DNA from: Corynebacterium lujinxingii
GTDB lineage: Bacteria > Actinomycetota > Actinomycetes > Mycobacteriales > Mycobacteriaceae
DNA: 64,000 nucleotides
Direction: 5' to 3'
Assembly: GCF_014490555.1 (NCBI RefSeq)
Contig: NZ_CP061032.1
Coordinates: forward strand, 1,116,001-1,180,000
Of the stretch, positions 1 to 7,876 are shown one piece after another; within the stretch, counting starts at the first letter, position 1; each line of letters begins with the position of its first letter. The notes under the pieces were generated by a model. The model made no database searches, was not told the origin of the DNA, and was given only the letters and a program-made list of their open reading frames with translations. The translations under genes and the position numbers were made by a program.

Positions 1-2235
1 ATGGTCAAGGCGAGCCAAAAGCAGCGTCTCACCGACTCGGTGGAAACGGCGTTGAAGCTTGCCGACGGCCTCGTCGGCTTCGATTTCGTCGACCTCGACG
101 CTGACGACCCGGAGCGCGTGCAGATCTTCTCCGAGAAGATGGCCTGCCCGAACGGCCACAAGCTCAATGTGGAGGAGTACGAGCCCCGCGCGTTCTCGTT
201 CAACTCGCCGTTCGGCGCCTGCCCGGCGTGCGACGGGTTGGGCGTGCGGAAAGAAATCGACGTCGATTTGGTGATCCCGGACCCGGACGCGCCGACTGTG
301 GACGCGTTCCAGCCGTGGAACTCGAGCCCGAACAAGAAGTACTTCACCAAACTCATCGAGTCGCTGGCGAAGGAAGAAAAGTTCGACGCGTCCGCTCCGT
401 TGAGCTCGCTGACCAAGACGCAGCAGAAGCACCTGATCCACGGCTCGTCCACCCAGGTCCACGTCAAATACAAGAACCGCTACGGGCGACAGCGTTCCTA
501 CACCGCCGCCTACGAAGGCATCATCGGCTACCTCGAGCGCAAGCTGGCGCAGGCAGAAACGGACACCCAGAAGGAACGTCTTCTGGCATACACCCGCGAG
601 GTGCCGTGCCCGACCTGTAAGGGTGCGCGGTTGAAGCCGGAGATCCTCGCGGTGCGCCTCGCGTCCACGACACACGGGGAGAAGTCGATCGCAGGGCTGA
701 CGGAGCTCTCTATTGAGGACGCATCGGAGTACCTGGACAACCTCGTGCTCGGCTACCGCGAGGAAATGATCGCGGGTGCGGTCTTGCGCGAGATTCAGGC
801 TCGTCTGCACTTCCTGCTCGACGTCGGGCTGAACTACCTCACGCTCGCGCGCTCCGCAGGGACGCTATCCGGCGGCGAGGCGCAGCGCATCCGCCTGGCA
901 ACCCAGATCGGCTCCGGCTTGGCGGGTGTGCTCTACGTTCTCGACGAGCCGTCCATCGGACTGCACCAGCGCGACAACCAGCGTCTGATCACCACCCTGA
1001 AGAAGCTGCGCGATCTGGGCAACACTCTCGTGGTGGTCGAGCACGACGAGGACACGATCCGCGAGGCCGACTGGCTGATCGATATCGGCCCGCGCGCCGG
1101 CGAGTACGGCGGCGAGGTGGTTTACCAGGGCAAACCGGAAGGAATCTTGAAGGCGAAGGGGTCGCTGACCGGCGACTATCTCGCAGGCCGGAAGGTCATC
1201 GAAGTGCCGGAGCAGCGCCGGCCGGTGGATAAGGACCGGCAGCTCAAGGTTGTCGGTGCGCGCGAGAACAACCTGGACAACGTCAGTGTGGACATCCCAT
1301 TAGGTGTGCTCGTCGCGGTCACGGGCGTGTCCGGCTCCGGCAAGTCGACTCTGGTGAATCAGATCCTGGCGAAGACGCTGCAGAACCAGTTAAACGGCGC
1401 GCGCCAGGTGCCGGGGAGGGTGAAGAAGGTCGAGGGACTGGAGCACCTGGACAAACTGGTGCAGGTTGATCAAAGCCCGATCGGCCGCACCCCGCGGTCC
1501 AACCCGGCGACCTACACCGGTGTCTTTGACAAGATCCGCAACCTGTTCGCTGAAACGCAGGAGGCGAAGGTCCGCGGCTACAAGGCCGGCCGCTTCTCCT
1601 TCAACGTCAAGGGAGGGCGCTGCGAGGCGTGCCACGGCGACGGCACCATCAAGATCGAGATGAACTTCCTGCCGGACGTCTACGTTCCGTGCGAGGTGTG
1701 CCACGGCGCGCGCTACAACCGCGAGACGCTGGAGGTGCGCTACAAGGGCAAGAACATCGCCGAGGTGCTCGAGATGCCGATCTCGGAGGCTGCGGAGTTC
1801 TTCGAGCCGATTACGTCGATCCACCGCTATCTGCAGACGCTTGTCGACGTCGGGCTCGGCTACGTCCGCCTCGGCCAGAGTGCGACCACGCTGTCTGGCG
1901 GTGAGGCGCAGCGCGTGAAGCTCGCAGCTGAACTGCAAAAGCGGTCCAACGGCCGCACCATCTACATCCTCGACGAGCCGACCACAGGCCTGCACTTCGA
2001 GGACATCCGCAAGCTGATGCTGGTGCTCAACGGTTTGGTGGAGAAGGGCAACACCGTCCTGGTCATCGAGCACAACCTGGACGTAATCAAGTCCGCCGAC
2101 TGGATTGTGGACATGGGGCCGGAAGGTGGCTCGGGCGGCGGCACGGTCGTCGCTAAGGGCACGCCCGAGGCGGTGTCTAAGGTCGACGGGTCCTACACGG
2201 GACACTTCCTCAAGGATGTCCTGGCGAAGGCCTAG
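1..2235 (+). CDS. uvrA: UvrABC excinuclease subunit A, 3' part (5' end outside window)
   Basis: UvrA is the damage-recognition ATPase of nucleotide excision repair. The 744 residues seen are the C-terminal part of a protein usually about 950 long; the ATG at base 1 is an internal codon, because the first ATP-binding motif is missing. Visible in order: a zinc-binding stretch beginning CPNGHKL near residue 49 and closing CPAC near 76; the first ABC signature LSGGEAQRIRLA near 289 with LDEPSIGLH after it; the second Walker A GVSGSGKST near 443; the second zinc finger CEAC...CEVC near 540-565; the second signature LSGGEAQRVKLA near 630 with LDEPTTGLH. The frame is intact to the TAG. A promoter for the next operon begins about 10 bases downstream. 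Identity is certain. Confidence 0.97.
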   Translation: MVKASQKQRLTDSVETALKLADGLVGFDFVDLDADDPERVQIFSEKMACPNGHKLNVEEYEPRAFSFNSPFGACPACDGLGVRKEIDVDLVIPDPDAPTVDAFQPWNSSPNKKYFTKLIESLAKEEKFDASAPLSSLTKTQQKHLIHGSSTQVHVKYKNRYGRQRSYTAAYEGIIGYLERKLAQAETDTQKERLLAYTREVPCPTCKGARLKPEILAVRLASTTHGEKSIAGLTELSIEDASEYLDNLVLGYREEMIAGAVLREIQARLHFLLDVGLNYLTLARSAGTLSGGEAQRIRLATQIGSGLAGVLYVLDEPSIGLHQRDNQRLITTLKKLRDLGNTLVVVEHDEDTIREADWLIDIGPRAGEYGGEVVYQGKPEGILKAKGSLTGDYLAGRKVIEVPEQRRPVDKDRQLKVVGARENNLDNVSVDIPLGVLVAVTGVSGSGKSTLVNQILAKTLQNQLNGARQVPGRVKKVEGLEHLDKLVQVDQSPIGRTPRSNPATYTGVFDKIRNLFAETQEAKVRGYKAGRFSFNVKGGRCEACHGDGTIKIEMNFLPDVYVPCEVCHGARYNRETLEVRYKGKNIAEVLEMPISEAAEFFEPITSIHRYLQTLVDVGLGYVRLGQSATTLSGGEAQRVKLAAELQKRSNGRTIYILDEPTTGLHFEDIRKLMLVLNGLVEKGNTVLVIEHNLDVIKSADWIVDMGPEGGSGGGTVVAKGTPEAVSKVDGSYTGHFLKDVLAKA

Positions 2236-2246
2236 CGCCGCACAAT

Positions 2247-2275
2247 TTGGTGTACCGATGACAAGCGTGTAGCAT
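2247..2275 (+). promoter_or_regulatory. Candidate promoter of the infC-rpmI-rplT operon
   Basis: TTGGTG (2247-2252) and TAGCAT (2270-2275) are separated by 17 bp, a good sigma-70-type match in this genus. Transcription would start near 2282 and give a leader of about 240 nt before the infC start codon. Inferred from sequence only. Confidence 0.55.
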
Positions 2276-2381
2276 TCCCTGCACACCGCCCAGCGCGTCC
2301 GTCATCCGGGCGTGCGGGCCACAAGAGGAGTGAATCCCACCCCAAGCCGCTTGGTCGTAGTGATCGAGTTGGATACGGGTC

Positions 2382-2448
2382 AAACGGTGTGCCGACTATG
2401 GCATGCCTGGACGATCTCCCGCCACCGTTTTCCGGTGAGCGGGTTTTT
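2382..2448 (+). promoter_or_regulatory. Terminator/antiterminator structure in the infC leader
   Basis: CCCGCCACCG (2418-2427) pairs with CGGTGAGCGGG (2433-2443) across a TTTTC loop with one bulged A, and TTTTT (2444-2448) follows at once. This is a typical intrinsic terminator placed upstream of infC, not behind a gene. AAACGGTG (2382-2389) is exactly complementary to CACCGTTT (2423-2430), so it could form an alternative hairpin that breaks the terminator. That is the layout of transcription attenuation, as known for L20-controlled infC-rpmI-rplT leaders in Firmicutes. The ligand here (L20, IF3 or another) cannot be read from the sequence. Confidence 0.6.
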
Positions 2449-2520
2449 CGTGTGAGATCACCCCGATTGTGTCCCGAGAGCGGCAACAACATTGTTTTCT
2501 CGAAGTCACTAGGAGTTCTC

Positions 2521-3042
2521 ATCAGCGCTGAAGCTCGGATCAACGAACGAATCCGCGTCCCTGAAGTTCGCCTCGTCGGCCCGTCCGGCGAGCAGGTGGG
2601 CATTGTCCGCACGGACGACGCTCGCAAGTTGGCGTACGAAGCGGATCTCGACCTGGTCGAGGTAGCGCCGAAGGCCAAGCCGCCCGTAGCCAAGATTATG
2701 GACTACGGCAAGTTCAAGTACGAGCAAGATCAGAAGGCCCGCGAGGCCCGCAAGAACCAGCAGCAGACTGTGGTCAAGGAACAGAAGTTCCGCCCCAAGA
2801 TCGATGAGCACGACTACCAGACCAAGAAGGGCAATGTTGAGCGCTTCCTGGAGAAGGGCAACAAGGTCAAGGTCACCATCATGTTCCGCGGTCGTGAGCA
2901 GTCACGTCCCGAGTTGGGGTACCGGCTGCTCGAGCGGCTTGCCGACGACATCGCTGAGGTGGGCGTCGTCGAGTCTCGTCCGAAACAGGACGGCCGCAAC
3001 ATGACGATGGTCTTCGGACCGGCTCGCAAGGGCAAAAAGTAG
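2521..3042 (+). CDS. infC: Translation initiation factor IF-3
   Basis: IF-3 binds the 30S subunit and proofreads start-codon and initiator-tRNA selection. The 173-residue product begins SAEARINERIR after the initiator, carries the YGKFKYEQ stretch of the N-domain/linker, and ends in the C-domain MTMVFGPARKGKK; the length fits the family. The reading frame is open further upstream (to 2389), but homology begins exactly at ATC 2521, and AGGAG (2511-2515) lies 5 nt before it. An ATC/ATT start is the classic infC feature that lets IF-3 repress its own translation. It is first of three genes with rpmI and rplT, behind an attenuator-like leader. Start choice is strong although non-canonical. Confidence 0.95.
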   Translation: MSAEARINERIRVPEVRLVGPSGEQVGIVRTDDARKLAYEADLDLVEVAPKAKPPVAKIMDYGKFKYEQDQKAREARKNQQQTVVKEQKFRPKIDEHDYQTKKGNVERFLEKGNKVKVTIMFRGREQSRPELGYRLLERLADDIAEVGVVESRPKQDGRNMTMVFGPARKGKK

Positions 3043-3075
3043 TTCTATCAATCGACACTCTGAAGGGCTTTCACC

Positions 3076-3270
3076 ATGAAGCAGAAGACCCACAAGGGCA
3101 CCGCAAAGCGCATCAAGGTCAACGGCAAGGGCAAGCTGCGCCGCGAGCAGGCTGGTAAGCGCCACCTGAACGAGAAGCTCTCGTCGAAGCGCCGCCGCAA
3201 GCTGTCCGGCACCACCGACGTTGCTCAGTCTGACGTCAAGCGCGCAAAGCGCCTCCTCGGCATGTCCTAA
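3076..3270 (+). CDS. rpmI: 50S ribosomal protein L35
   Basis: A 64-residue, very basic protein beginning MKQKTHKGTAKR, with the L35 core KRHLNEKLSSKRRRKL. L35 is a structural protein of the large ribosomal subunit. It lies 33 nt after infC and 53 nt before rplT in the conserved infC-rpmI-rplT order; GAAGGGCTTTCACC before the ATG supplies a ribosome binding site. No internal promoter is obvious, so it is probably transcribed from the infC promoter and shares its leader control. Confidence 0.97.
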   Translation: MKQKTHKGTAKRIKVNGKGKLRREQAGKRHLNEKLSSKRRRKLSGTTDVAQSDVKRAKRLLGMS

Positions 3271-3323
3271 GCACTGCCCGATCAATCAACCGATTACGAG
3301 ATAAAGAAAAGGAAGTTTGACTC

Positions 3324-3707
3324 ATGGCACGTGTGAAGCGTTCAGTCAATGCTAAGAAGAAGCGCCGCGCAATCCTGAAGTCCGCGAAGGGCTACCGCGG
3401 CCAGCGCTCCCGCCTGTACCGCAAGGCCAAGGAGCAGTGGCTGCACTCCCAGACCTACGCTTACCGCGACCGTCGTAAGCGCAAGGGCGAGTTCCGCAAG
3501 CTGTGGATCCAGCGCATCAACGCTGCTGCTCGCATGAACGGCATCACCTACAACCGTCTCATCCACGGCCTGAAGCTGGCTGAGGTCGAGGTCGACCGCA
3601 AGATCCTGGCTGAGCTGGCTGTCAGCGACTTCGCTGCTTTCTCCGCTCTGTGCGAGGTTGCGAAGAACGCGCTGCCGGAGGACGTCAACGCTCCGAAGGC
3701 TGCATAA
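3324..3707 (+). CDS. rplT: 50S ribosomal protein L20
   Basis: A 127-residue basic protein beginning MARVKRSVNAKKKRR with the L20 signature YRDRRKRKGEFRKLWIQRIN near residues 49-68. L20 is needed for early assembly of the 50S subunit, and in several bacteria it also represses its own operon by binding the leader RNA. AAAGGAAG stands before the start. It is the last gene of the operon; a strong hairpin terminator lies 20 nt after the stop. Confidence 0.97.
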   Translation: MARVKRSVNAKKKRRAILKSAKGYRGQRSRLYRKAKEQWLHSQTYAYRDRRKRKGEFRKLWIQRINAAARMNGITYNRLIHGLKLAEVEVDRKILAELAVSDFAAFSALCEVAKNALPEDVNAPKAA

Positions 3708-3726
3708 GCACTTTCGCTTAACGACG

Positions 3727-3773
3727 AAGCTCCCGCCGACCCCGAGGAATCAGGGTAGGCGGGAGCTTTTCTT
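3727..3773 (+). terminator. Intrinsic terminator of infC-rpmI-rplT
   Basis: AAGCTCCCGCC (3727-3737) and GGCGGGAGCTT (3758-3768) form a perfect 11-bp stem followed by a T-rich tract. The stem also faces the convergent response-regulator gene that ends at 3793, so it may work in both directions. Confidence 0.9.
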
Positions 3774-3792
3774 TGCTGATCCGCGGGTTGGG

Positions 3793-4449
3793 CTACCGGC
3801 GTCCGTTGAGCACGGTAACCACGAGGTCGAGCCTGGATGAGACCCCGAAGAGCGTGAGCAGGTGCGAAACCTGCTTTTTCACGGTGGACTCGGAGTAGTT
3901 GAGCCGCTTGGCGATCTCTGCGTTGCTCAGCCCTTCGCACAGTAAGTCCAGCACTGCCACCTCGTTGTCCGAAATGCCGTCCGGAAGGTTGATTCGCTGG
4001 GGCGAGGGCTGCACCGGCTCAGGGTCGATGTACTGCACCAAGTTGTTCATGGCAGCGGGGGAAACCACGGTGCCGCCTGTGATGGCCTGCCGTACGGAGA
4101 GAACGATCTCCTCCGGCGGCTGGCTTTTCAGGATGTAGCCGCGCCCACCGTGGGCGAGAACGTCGAGCATCGCCCGGTCGTTCTCCAGCGACGTAATTGC
4201 GAGGAATGCCGGGGTGTTGGTGCGCTGAGCGAGATTTTTCAGCAGCGTCGCGCCGTCCATTTGCGGCATGTGGACGTCGGAAAGCACGATGTCCACCTCG
4301 TCTGGCTCGATGAGTTCCAGGGCTTCCGCGCCGTTTGAGGCGGTGCCGACCACCGTGATGTCGTCGGTGTTATGAAAATACCGGGTGAGCACATCGCGGA
4401 CGAGAGGATCGTCGTCCACGAGGAACACCCGGATCGGGGAATTGGTCAT
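3793..4449 (-). CDS. Two-component response regulator, NarL/LuxR type
   Basis: A 218-residue DNA-binding regulator. The receiver domain is residues 1-120: acidic VDDD near 11-14, predicted phospho-acceptor D58 in VLSDVHMP, and the conserved Lys in ILKSQPP near 128. A C-terminal LuxR-type helix-turn-helix (about 158-215) contains LSNAEIAKRLNYSESTVKKQ. The gene starts 10 nt after the stop of the secreted-peptide gene and lacks a clear ribosome binding site, which suggests translational coupling to the peptide. The partner kinase lies upstream on the same strand (4758-5891). Targets are unknown. Confidence 0.93.
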   Translation of the reverse strand: MTNSPIRVFLVDDDPLVRDVLTRYFHNTDDITVVGTASNGAEALELIEPDEVDIVLSDVHMPQMDGATLLKNLAQRTNTPAFLAITSLENDRAMLDVLAHGGRGYILKSQPPEEIVLSVRQAITGGTVVSPAAMNNLVQYIDPEPVQPSPQRINLPDGISDNEVAVLDLLCEGLSNAEIAKRLNYSESTVKKQVSHLLTLFGVSSRLDLVVTVLNGRR

Positions 4450-4459
4450 GGATGGCTAA

Positions 4460-4642
4460 TTACTTGCACCACAGGCGGCCGAGGGAGCCTCCGCACTCAA
4501 ACATGTCGCCGACAACGCCCGCCGCGTACGGGGTAACCGCGATGTCGCCAGCGGTGCGGTCGGCGGCTGAAGCAAGCGGCGCTCCAGTGGCGACAGCAAC
4601 CAGGGTAAGTGCACAAGCTGCGGTGCGGGCAATCTGTTTCAC
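4460..4642 (-). CDS. Small secreted two-cysteine peptide between kinase and regulator
   Basis: 60 codons beginning GTG; a family is not recognised. Residues 1-26 look like a Sec signal peptide: basic MKQIAR, a hydrophobic core ALTLVAVATGAPL, and ASA just before a likely cleavage at 26/27. The predicted mature peptide has 34 residues and ends ECGGSLGRLWCK, with cysteines at 50 and 59 that could form a disulfide loop of eight residues. The call is supported by a perfect AGGAGG (4649-4654) six nt before the start and a good promoter upstream (4680-4708). It sits between a sensor kinase and its response regulator, so it may be a signal, a sensed ligand or an effector. Function is inference. Confidence 0.75.
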   Translation of the reverse strand: MKQIARTAACALTLVAVATGAPLASAADRTAGDIAVTPYAAGVVGDMFECGGSLGRLWCK

Positions 4643-4679
4643 GACGATCCTCCTATTAAATCAACGTAACTTTTCGCCC

Positions 4680-4708
4680 ATTATCCGCTTTTGTTCCGAC
4701 GGTTCCAA
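4680..4708 (-). promoter_or_regulatory. Promoter of the secreted-peptide/response-regulator genes
   Basis: Read on the minus strand: TTGGAA (4703-4708), a 17-bp spacer and GATAAT (4680-4685). The spacing is ideal and the -10 is near consensus. A second promoter after the kinase gene means that peptide and regulator can be expressed independently of the kinase. Confidence 0.7.
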
Positions 4709-4726
4709 GTAGAAACAGAGGAAACG

Positions 4727-4757
4727 AAAAAACTTGGTACGAAAGTTCCTTCTTTCG
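4727..4757 (-). terminator. Weak hairpin just after the kinase gene
   Basis: CGAAAG (minus strand, from 4757) and CTTTCG (ending at 4740) form a 6-bp stem directly after the kinase stop, followed seven nt later by six T residues (4732-4727). It could attenuate readthrough from the kinase into the peptide gene. Weak stem, so low confidence. Confidence 0.35.
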
Positions 4758-5891
4758 CTAACGGGGAACTGCAAGTTCGTAGCGCCATGAGCCCGACTCG
4801 GCGTGCCATGTCAGTGATGCACCGTGAGCAGCTGCTAGCTGCTGAGCTTCCTCTAGCCCGATACCGGTGCTCATATGGGTATCTCGTTGCTGAGACGCGA
4901 TGGTGTTTTGCACGGCGACGGTGAGCTCATCCTCGCCTTGCAGTGCCGCGATGACGACTGGGCGGGAAGCATCTCCGTATTTGAGGATGTTGGTGGCAAG
5001 CTCACGGCATACCCTTGCCGCCGGCTCGAGTTGGGCAGTGCCGAGCACGTTCTCCGTGAGTCCCGTTTCCACCACAGGGAAGCCGTGGGCCCGTAGGTCC
5101 GCTGCCAGATTGGTAAACGCGTCGAGGAGACGTACGTGAGGCGCGGAATCCTGTGGCGCGGTAGGAGAGTCGTCGCGCATGAAACGGATGAGGTCCCTGA
5201 CTTCCTGCATCGAGCGCCGCGCATCGGAGGCAATAAGTTGGGCGGCCTCTGAAATCTGCGGATCTCCAGACATCGCTAGTGCCTCACTGCGCAGTACCAC
5301 GGAAGTGAGCGAAGACGCCACCGAGCCGTGGAGAGCGAGTACCGCCCGCTCGCGCTCGTCCTCGATTTGCTGTTGCAGTCGGTGGGCGTCCATTTTGCGC
5401 TGTAAGGAGGACCTTTTTAGCGCCCACCCAGCTGCCCCAGCTGCAAGCAGAAGGACGCCAAGTAGCGCGGCTGTTAGGGCGTTGTTCGGGAGCCAAACCC
5501 CCTCTGCCAATTCAGTTTGGGCGAGATACCAAAGCAAGGCAGCAGCAATACCCGCCTGCCATGTCGGCAACCGATACGCCAGAACAGCCGAGAGCGCTAA
5601 CAGGGCAAGGACTATGAAGGGACTGGAGAACTCGGAGTACGATGCGGCAAATTGAGTGAGCACTGCTGCAGCCAGAGTCGCCAGATACGGCGAAGCCGTC
5701 GCCGCTCCCGCGAGCAAGAACATGGCCACAGCTACCGTGAGTCGCCCGGTTTCGTCGGAGACGCCGGAGAAACAGAGTCCGATGACCGCCGCTACTGCGA
5801 CGACACAAGCGACTGCCACACCGATCTTGAGCCGACGCCGGTGCAGGGCGGGGCTGAGGTGGGGGCGCGTGGCCTCGCTGAGAGTAGGCAC
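4758..5891 (-). CDS. Membrane sensor histidine kinase (HisKA_3 type)
   Basis: A 377-residue kinase if started at GTG 5891. Five or so hydrophobic segments occupy residues 22-158; the short loops imply an integral membrane sensor without a large external domain. The phospho-acceptor His is near 188 in ALHGSVASSL, and an HATPase domain follows with the N-box ELATNILKYG (Asn near 301) and the G-box GIGLEEA near 343. These are the features of NarX/DesK-like kinases paired with NarL regulators, such as the one at 3793-4449. The frame stays open far upstream, but that part is antisense to the methyltransferase gene at 5929. No clear ribosome binding site precedes GTG 5891, so the start is uncertain. 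Confidence 0.85.
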   Translation of the reverse strand: MPTLSEATRPHLSPALHRRRLKIGVAVACVVAVAAVIGLCFSGVSDETGRLTVAVAMFLLAGAATASPYLATLAAAVLTQFAASYSEFSSPFIVLALLALSAVLAYRLPTWQAGIAAALLWYLAQTELAEGVWLPNNALTAALLGVLLLAAGAAGWALKRSSLQRKMDAHRLQQQIEDERERAVLALHGSVASSLTSVVLRSEALAMSGDPQISEAAQLIASDARRSMQEVRDLIRFMRDDSPTAPQDSAPHVRLLDAFTNLAADLRAHGFPVVETGLTENVLGTAQLEPAARVCRELATNILKYGDASRPVVIAALQGEDELTVAVQNTIASQQRDTHMSTGIGLEEAQQLAAAHGASLTWHAESGSWRYELAVPR

Positions 5892-5911
5892 GGCAACCAG
5901 CGTAGTGCCTG

Positions 5912-5928
5912 CAACGTAGTCTGTAGCT
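5912..5928 (+). promoter_or_regulatory. Leaderless-type -10 before the RNA methyltransferase
   Basis: TAGTCT lies six nt upstream of ATG 5929, the position expected when transcription starts at the start codon itself. Only 37 bp separate this start from the divergent kinase start at 5891, so both promoters must share the gap. Confidence 0.4.
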
Positions 5929-6756
5929 ATGCCATTGGATTTCCAGCAGCCGTTCACAGAGCGCACTCCGCGTGTGGTTAACGCGGGGAAGTTGAAGAGG
6001 GCGCAAGCTCGTCGTAAAGCAAAGGCTTTCTTGGCGGAAGGCGAAAACGCTGTGGAGGCCGCAGTGGCTACGGGCGCGGCGACGGATCTCTTTGTCACAG
6101 AAGCTGCCGCCGAACGCTTCGAGGAGATCGTGCGCGCCGCCGGATACATGGACGTGTACACGCACGCGATCACGGACAAGGCGGCGGACACGCTTGCGGA
6201 CGCGGTGACCTCCACCGGGATTTTCGCCGTGTGCCGCCCGGTGCTGTGGACGGTGCCGAAGATTCTGAAGGGCCGGCCCCGGTTGGTGGCCGTGTGCGTG
6301 GAGACGAACGACCCCGGCAACGCCGGCACCATCATCCGTATCGCCGATGCCATGGGCGCGGACGCGGTGATTTTCGCGGGCGACACCGTGGATCCGGAGT
6401 CGCCGAAGGTGGTGCGCTCGACAGCCGGTTCGCTCTTCCACATTCCGGTGGCGCGCGACCGCGAAGTGCGCCGGGTGATCAGCCAACTCGAGCACGCCGG
6501 GCTGTCCACCTTCGCCACCACCATGAACGGCGAGGTGAACCTGGCACGGCCGGGAGAGACGCTCACGCAGCCGACTGCGTGGCTGTTCGGCAACGAGGCG
6601 CACGGGCTTAGCGACGAACTGCTCGCGACCGCCGACCACCGCGCCTCCATTCCGATCCAGGGCGGGGCGGAGTCGCTGAACCTCGCTACGGCGGCAAGTA
6701 TTTGCCTGTGGGAGTCGTCGAAGACGCTGGGGATTACGGCTGCAGGGGAGGACTAG
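5929..6756 (+). CDS. TrmH/SpoU-family RNA 2'-O-methyltransferase
   Basis: A 275-residue enzyme predicted to transfer methyl from S-adenosylmethionine to a ribose 2'-OH of rRNA or tRNA. Residues 1-110 look like the substrate-binding domain. The C-terminal SpoU fold shows the three motifs: ETNDPGNAGTIIRIADA (about 126-142, Asn/Arg of motif 1), WLFGNEAHGLSDEL (about 217-230) and IPIQGGAESLNLATAASI (about 242-259), which form the deep trefoil knot. The position just before pheST is common in actinobacteria. The exact RNA target cannot be told. Confidence 0.93.
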   Translation: MPLDFQQPFTERTPRVVNAGKLKRAQARRKAKAFLAEGENAVEAAVATGAATDLFVTEAAAERFEEIVRAAGYMDVYTHAITDKAADTLADAVTSTGIFAVCRPVLWTVPKILKGRPRLVAVCVETNDPGNAGTIIRIADAMGADAVIFAGDTVDPESPKVVRSTAGSLFHIPVARDREVRRVISQLEHAGLSTFATTMNGEVNLARPGETLTQPTAWLFGNEAHGLSDELLATADHRASIPIQGGAESLNLATAASICLWESSKTLGITAAGED

Positions 6757-6824
6757 CAGGGGCGTGTCGGGGGCGCTCGGTATGCTTGGGAACGTTTTTA
6801 AGCAGACCCAAAGAAAGGCGCACC

Positions 6825-7862
6825 GTGGCTGACATTGAATTGACCGAGGATGCCTTAAACCAGGCGGCCGACGATGCCATTACGGCGTTCGAAGCGGCGC
6901 CGGATTTAGCCGCTCTCGAAGAGGCGCACCGCGCCCACCTGGGGGACAAGGCACCGATTCCGCAAGCGCGCCGCTCGCTCGGTTCGCTGCCGAAGGACCA
7001 GCGCAAAGATGCGGGCCGGTTTGTGAATATGGCTCGCGGTCGTGCTGAGAAGGCCTACGCCCAGCTGCGGCAAGTGCGCGAAGCCGAGCACCGCGAGCGT
7101 CAGCTGCGCGAGGAGAAGGTCGACGTCACGCTGCCGACAGCCCGCACCCAGGCGGGCGCGATGCACCCGATCACCACGCTGTCGGAGCACATCGCAGACA
7201 TCTTCATCGGTATGGGCTGGGAGGTAGCCGAAGGCCCTGAGGTTGAGGCCGAGTACTTCAATTTCGACGCCCTGAACTTCATCCCGGACCACCCCGCCCG
7301 CACGCTGCAGGACACCTTCTACATCGGCGAGGAAGGCTCGAAGCAGGTCATGCGCACCCACACCTCGCCGGTGCAGGTTCGCACGATGCTCGAGCGCGAC
7401 GTCCCCATCTATATCGCCTGCCCGGGCCGTGTGTTCCGCACCGACGAGCTCGACGCCACCCACACCCCGGTCTTCCACCAGGTGGAGGGCCTAGCCGTGG
7501 ACAAGGGCCTGACGATGGCACACCTGCGCGGCACCCTCGACCACCTGGCCAAGGTGCTCTTCGGCCCGGAAACGAAAACGCGTATGCGCACCAACTACTT
7601 CCCGTTCACCGAGCCGTCCGCCGAGGTGGACGTGTGGTTCCCGAACAAGAAGGGCGGCGCCGGATGGATCGAGTGGGGCGGCTGCGGCATGGTCAACCCG
7701 AACGTGCTGCGCGCAGTTGGCATCGATCCGGACGAGTACTCCGGTTTCGCATTCGGCATGGGGCTTGAGCGAACCCTCCAGTTCCGCAACGGGCTGTCCG
7801 ACATGCGCGACATGGTTGAAGGCGACGTCCGTTTCACCATCCCGTTCGGCGTGCAGGCGTAA
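6825..7862 (+). CDS. pheS: Phenylalanyl-tRNA synthetase alpha subunit
   Basis: PheS carries the class II catalytic core of the (alpha-beta)2 enzyme that charges tRNA-Phe. GTG 6825 is chosen because AGAAAGG lies 8 nt upstream and homology starts at ADIELTEDALNQ; this gives 345 residues. An N-terminal coiled coil is followed by class II motif 2 (FRTDELDATHTPVFHQ, about 203-218) and motif 3 (GFAFGMGLERT near the C-terminus). TATGCT at 6781-6786 may be the -10. pheT follows after 14 nt with a strong AGGAG, so the two subunits are co-expressed. Confidence 0.97.
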   Translation: MADIELTEDALNQAADDAITAFEAAPDLAALEEAHRAHLGDKAPIPQARRSLGSLPKDQRKDAGRFVNMARGRAEKAYAQLRQVREAEHRERQLREEKVDVTLPTARTQAGAMHPITTLSEHIADIFIGMGWEVAEGPEVEAEYFNFDALNFIPDHPARTLQDTFYIGEEGSKQVMRTHTSPVQVRTMLERDVPIYIACPGRVFRTDELDATHTPVFHQVEGLAVDKGLTMAHLRGTLDHLAKVLFGPETKTRMRTNYFPFTEPSAEVDVWFPNKKGGAGWIEWGGCGMVNPNVLRAVGIDPDEYSGFAFGMGLERTLQFRNGLSDMRDMVEGDVRFTIPFGVQA

Positions 7863-7876
7863 AGGAGAACCAGAAC

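Noticed and set aside
1..3. ATG at the first base as the start of a 744-residue protein
   Set aside because: UvrA needs about 200 more N-terminal residues, including the first ATP-binding loop; the gene simply begins outside the window.
3899..4138. Plus-strand open frames across the response regulator
   Set aside because: They oppose a gene with clear receiver and helix-turn-helix motifs and have no ribosome binding sites.
5892..6650. N-terminal extension of the histidine kinase frame to 6650
   Set aside because: It lies antisense to the well-supported RNA methyltransferase gene and shows no domain; the membrane segments begin after 5891.
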